From: Acetatifactor aquisgranensis
GTDB taxonomy: Bacteria > Bacillota > Clostridia > Lachnospirales > Lachnospiraceae
Direction: 5' to 3'
Assembly (NCBI RefSeq): GCF_943193215.1
Contig: NZ_CALPDH010000001.1
Location: 186,001-250,000 of the forward strand
Length of the DNA: 64,000 nt
The stretch's first letter is position 1; each line of letters begins with the position of its first letter. Shown here one piece after another: positions 61,054 through 64,000 of the stretch. The notes beneath the pieces were generated by a model that saw only the letters and a list, made by a program, of their open reading frames with translations, did not search any database and had not been told where the DNA came from. Position numbers and translations under genes: made by a program.

Positions 61054-62408
61054 GATTGCGGAGCAGAATTGCGGTGTGGTGCGGGAAGCTTGCCTGCGCA
61101 GTGAGCCGCAAGCTGGGCAAGGGGAACGGTTCCTCCTTTCCCGGGCGGGTGGCCAGGAAGATAGACCCGGAGATTCTGTCCGTGCTGAGCAGCATGGTAA
61201 AGGAGAAGACCATAGCCGTCACAGGAACCAACGGCAAGACCACTACCACCAGCCTTTTGGCCCATGTGCTGAGCGAGTCCGGGAAACGGGTGGTCTGGAA
61301 CAGGATGGGGGCCAATCTGATGGACGGCGCCACCACCTCGTTCGTCCTGGCGGCGAAAAAGAGCGGGCGGCTGGACGCGGACTATGCCTGCGTCGAGGTG
61401 GACGAGATGGCTTCCGTGAAGGTCTTTCCCGAGATAAAGCCGGACTGCGTGCTGGTGACCAATATTTTCAGAGATCAGCTGGACAGAACCTGCGAGGTGG
61501 ACATCACCTGCAATCAGATTCAGAAAGCCATGGGGACCGTGCCGGAGGCGAAACTGATTACCAACTGCGATGATATCTGCTCCTATACGCTGGCGGCAGG
61601 CTGCGGGAATCCGAAGCTGACCTATGGCATCGGCGAGCGGATTGCCGACGATATGCCGGCGGGAATGGGAGAGAGCGTCTTCTGTCCGGACTGCGGCTGC
61701 AGGCTGGAATATGATTTCGTCCACTACGGACAGCTCGGTGTCTATCACTGCCCGGACTGCGGCCTGAAGCGCCCGGAGCCGGACATGACCGTGACGGATG
61801 TGGAGTTTAAGGATGGGGCCTACTCTTTTACCATAGACGGCAGGAGGATAGAATCCGGCGCCCAGGCGCCCTACAATGTATACAATACGCTCAGCGTCTA
61901 CGCGGCCCTCTGCGCGGTGGATGCTCCCAGGGACGGATTCGAGCAGGCCATCAGCAATTTTGACTATGGGAATAACAGGGAATGCGCCTACCAGGTTAAC
62001 GGAGCGCATGTGCAGCTCTATCTGGCCAAAAACCCTGTGGGCTTTCAGCAGAAGATTTTCCTCATCCGCAGAGACCCGAAACCTAAGGATATCGTCATCC
62101 AGATTAATGACACTGTTCTGGACGGAGAGGATGTGTCCTGGCTGTGGGACGTGGATTTTGGCTACCTCCATGAGGCGGGCGTCGCCTCTATTGTCACAGT
62201 GGGCACCAGAGGCGCGGACATGGAAGTGCGCCTGAAGTACGAGGACATTGCAAGCCGCTGCGGCAAAGATATCCGAGAGACGGTGGAAGAGCTTACCAGG
62301 CGGGGGAGCCGGAATCTGTATATCATCACCAATTATTCCGGCCTGTACCGTACTATCGGGATGCTGGACGAAATGCAGGCTGCGGGAAAGGAGCGTGTCA
62401 GCGAATGA
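61050..62408 (+). CDS. murT: MurT, lipid II isoglutaminyl synthase ligase subunit
   Basis: With GatD it amidates the D-Glu of lipid II to D-isoglutamine using ATP and glutamine-derived ammonia. The 452-residue Mur-ligase-like protein has the ATP loop VTGTNGKTTTTSLL, NRMGANLMDG, FRDQLDRTCEVD, the characteristic four-Cys zinc ribbon (FCPDCGC and YHCPDCGL, about 211 and 234) and the C-terminal DUF1727 domain. The start is ATG 61050, overlapping the leader peptide; the frame to 61005 is open but lacks a site. It overlaps gatD by 4 bp. Confidence 0.95.
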   Translation: MRLRSRIAVWCGKLACAVSRKLGKGNGSSFPGRVARKIDPEILSVLSSMVKEKTIAVTGTNGKTTTTSLLAHVLSESGKRVVWNRMGANLMDGATTSFVLAAKKSGRLDADYACVEVDEMASVKVFPEIKPDCVLVTNIFRDQLDRTCEVDITCNQIQKAMGTVPEAKLITNCDDICSYTLAAGCGNPKLTYGIGERIADDMPAGMGESVFCPDCGCRLEYDFVHYGQLGVYHCPDCGLKRPEPDMTVTDVEFKDGAYSFTIDGRRIESGAQAPYNVYNTLSVYAALCAVDAPRDGFEQAISNFDYGNNRECAYQVNGAHVQLYLAKNPVGFQQKIFLIRRDPKPKDIVIQINDTVLDGEDVSWLWDVDFGYLHEAGVASIVTVGTRGADMEVRLKYEDIASRCGKDIRETVEELTRRGSRNLYIITNYSGLYRTIGMLDEMQAAGKERVSE

Positions 62409-63142
62409 AAGTGACCATAGGACATCTGTACCCGGATCTGTTCAATCTATACGGCGACAGCGGGAACGTCCAGTGCATGAAGAAGCGGCTGGAATGGCGG
62501 GGCATGGAGGCGGAAGTGCTGGCCTTATGTGCCGGGGACGAAATAGACTTCGGAAAGCTTGACATCCTGGTCTGGGGAGGCGGTTCGGACAAGGGACAGG
62601 CCCTGGCTGTGGATTATCTGAAGCGGATTCGGCCTGATTTCAAAAACTATGTGGAAGACGGCGGCGTAGTGCTTGCGGTCTGCGGCGCTTACCAGCTTCT
62701 GGGAAAATATTATAAGGCCGGTGAGGAAGTGATAGAAGGCTTGGGCATCCTTGATATATACACGGAGCGCAGCGACGAGCGCCTGGTGGGGAACCTGATT
62801 CTGGAGAGCCCGCTTTCCGCGTCTCCTGTGGTGGGCTTTGAAAACCATGCCGGACGGACCATCATCGGGGACTGCGCGCCTCTGGGAAGAGTGCTGTACG
62901 GCCGGGGAAATACCGGGGACGGCGGCTATGAGGGCGTGGTCTACAAGAATACCGTCGGCACCTATCTCCACGGACCGCTGCTGCCGAAGAACCCGGAAGT
63001 CTGCGACTGGTTCCTGGAGAGGGCCCTGAAGCGCAGATACGGGGAGGATGTGAACCTGACGGAGCTTTCCGATGAGCCGGAGCTGAGGGCCAACGGAAAT
63101 ATGGTGGAGCGGCTGGTGACATCAGGAGGCAGGTCAAGATAG
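62405..63142 (+). CDS. gatD: GatD, glutamine amidotransferase subunit of lipid II amidation
   Basis: A 245-residue class I-type glutaminase: IGHLYPDLFNLYGDSGNVQCMKKRLEWRG, the nucleophile Cys in VVLAVCGAYQLLGKYY and the late His in VGTYLHGPLLPKNP. It supplies ammonia to MurT. The start overlaps the murT stop (ATGA), giving coupled translation of the two subunits. It converges with the PotD-like gene across a terminator. Confidence 0.96.
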   Translation: MKVTIGHLYPDLFNLYGDSGNVQCMKKRLEWRGMEAEVLALCAGDEIDFGKLDILVWGGGSDKGQALAVDYLKRIRPDFKNYVEDGGVVLAVCGAYQLLGKYYKAGEEVIEGLGILDIYTERSDERLVGNLILESPLSASPVVGFENHAGRTIIGDCAPLGRVLYGRGNTGDGGYEGVVYKNTVGTYLHGPLLPKNPEVCDWFLERALKRRYGEDVNLTELSDEPELRANGNMVERLVTSGGRSR

Positions 63143-63188
63143 AAACCGGAAACCGGATGAAATTCAGACGAAATCAAGATAAAACCAT

Positions 63189-63236
63189 GGCTGCCGGGAC
63201 GAAAGGACGTTTAGTCAGTCCCCTGTCCCGGCAGCC
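63189..63236. terminator. bidirectional hairpin between gatD and the PotD-like gene
   Basis: A perfect 12-bp stem (63189-63200 with 63225-63236) with a 24-nt loop lies between convergent genes. TGTCTTT follows on the plus strand and ATGGTTTT on the minus strand. Confidence 0.7.
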
Positions 63237-63241
63237 TGTCT

Positions 63242-64000
63242 TTAAGCTAATTCTCTTTGACGTTTCCGCCTCTTGGAAATGATGATCGCGATATACACCC
63301 CCAGAAATCCCAGGATGATAGCCACCAATACCGCGGACTCCCCGGGGCCGCCCATCTTCACCTCCGCCCATAACCGGTCCACCAGCTTGCTGGTGCTCTC
63401 CGGCAGATTGACGAATACCTGGGTGCGGGCCAGGATTTCCTCATCCGGGTAATAGATGGGACTGGCCACCATCTCTTCGTCCATGTAGGCTTTCGCGGCG
63501 CTCTCCGGGGTGGAATATCCCACATAGTTCATGTTGGCGCCGGCGATTTCCGGGTCGCATAGGAAATTGATATATTCCTCGGCCTCCGCCTTGTGGCTGG
63601 AGGTGATTGGAATGCACATGGCATCCACGAAGAAATTCGTCCCCTCCTCGGGCACCACGAACCGGATATTGTCGCTGTTCTCCACCAGAATCGCTGCGTC
63701 TCCGGCATAGTAAGGAGCAATCCAGGCCTCGCTGCTCTCCATTTTGTCGAAGATCCGGTCCATCACGTAGGCTTGCACCAGGGGCTTTTGCTGTTTCAGA
63801 AGAGCCGCCGCCTCCGCCCAGTCGTTCTCGTCGGTAGTGTTCACCGACTGGCCCAGCACGAACTGGGCGATGGCAAAAGAGTCCCTGGGATTGTCGAACA
63901 TCAGAATCTTCCCCGCATAGCGGTCGTCCCACAGGGAAGTCCAGCTGGTAATCTCTTCATCAATATAGTCCGTATTGTAGAACAGCCCCACCAGTCCCCA
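63242..64000 (-). CDS. potD: PotD-type polyamine-binding protein, C-terminal part (5' end outside window)
   Basis: The last 252 residues of a spermidine/putrescine-binding protein: WGLVGLFYNTDYIDE, SWTSLWDDRYAGKILMFDNPRDSF, VENSDNIRFVVPEEGTNFFVDAMCIP, HKAEAEEYINFLCDPEIAGANMNYVGYSTP. The N-terminus is cut by the window edge; the GTG at 63991 is internal. A C-terminal membrane span (SAVLVAIILGFLGVYIAIII, then KRRKRQREL) follows the binding domain, which ordinary PotD lacks, so the protein is held to the membrane at its C-terminus. PotABC genes would be expected upstream, beyond the edge. Confidence 0.88.
   Translation of the reverse strand, partial: WGLVGLFYNTDYIDEEITSWTSLWDDRYAGKILMFDNPRDSFAIAQFVLGQSVNTTDENDWAEAAALLKQQKPLVQAYVMDRIFDKMESSEAWIAPYYAGDAAILVENSDNIRFVVPEEGTNFFVDAMCIPITSSHKAEAEEYINFLCDPEIAGANMNYVGYSTPESAAKAYMDEEMVASPIYYPDEEILARTQVFVNLPESTSKLVDRLWAEVKMGGPGESAVLVAIILGFLGVYIAIIISKRRKRQRELA

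Noticed and set aside
1..64000. tRNA or rRNA genes, prophage, or complete insertion sequences
   Set aside because: I looked for cloverleaf signatures, structural phage genes and transposases with inverted ends and found none; the Rpn gene alone is not an insertion sequence.

Overview
The window looks like a chromosomal segment of a moderately GC-rich gut Clostridium, most likely a member of the Lachnospiraceae. The signs are strong GGAGG ribosome-binding sites, the glgC/glgD pair, CUT-type sugar ABC transporters of the LplB/YtcP kind with LacI, AraC and YesL partners, MurT/GatD, a sporulation-type SpoIIM-like gene and a TPP-riboswitch-controlled ThiT. This is inferred from gene content; no rRNA or marker phylogeny is available. 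I see no tRNA, rRNA, CRISPR array, prophage or complete insertion sequence.

Layout. 1-8.5 kb is housekeeping: a SpoIIM-like end, DAHP synthase, an ECF sigma factor with a KTSC protein, a PadR/HAAS-DUF4097 envelope operon, AnmK, a beta-lactamase-fold hydrolase, and ThiT under a TPP riboswitch. 8.5-11.4 kb encodes a Tet(M)-like translational GTPase fused to a Rae1/YacP-like NYN nuclease. 11.4-26.4 kb is a fructan/sucrose region in two versions. The second is complete (LacI, two permeases, solute-binding lipoprotein, GH32). The first keeps a LacI, the front half of one permease and a GH32. Between them lie an Rpn nuclease and a YesL operon, and the region ends with two LacI genes decapitated at one shared junction. 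26.5-29 kb is glgC-glgD.

29-32.4 kb has a cytosolic ParB-like/PnrA-like fusion protein followed by a metallophosphoesterase and an HD protein. 32.4-39 kb is a uronate catabolic locus (AraC, HD protein, KduI, KduD, DhuI-like isomerase, KDPG aldolase-VOC fusion, KdgK) that should carry unsaturated uronate products to pyruvate and glyceraldehyde-3-phosphate. 39.9-45.3 kb is a two-component system co-transcribed with two exported proteins, one a large solute-binding lipoprotein. 45.4-53.4 kb is a carbohydrate cluster: two TIM-barrel isomerases/epimerases, a GH78-like enzyme, CutC, a DUF2264 protein and a DsbA/FrnE oxidoreductase.

53.4-57.1 kb holds an XRE-regulated membrane/lipoprotein operon with a large palindromic promoter, then a phospholipase-D-type lipid synthase. 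57.2-60.9 kb is a compact ClpS-ClpA-Aat N-degron module. 61-63.1 kb is murT-gatD (lipid II amidation), preceded by a translationally coupled 23-codon leader. The window ends inside a PotD-like gene.

The strongest candidates for something not well described are the Tet(M)-like/NYN fusion, the signal-less ParB-PnrA fusion, the shared LacI deletion scar, the very long palindrome at 16.2 kb and the XRE operon with its palindromic promoter.
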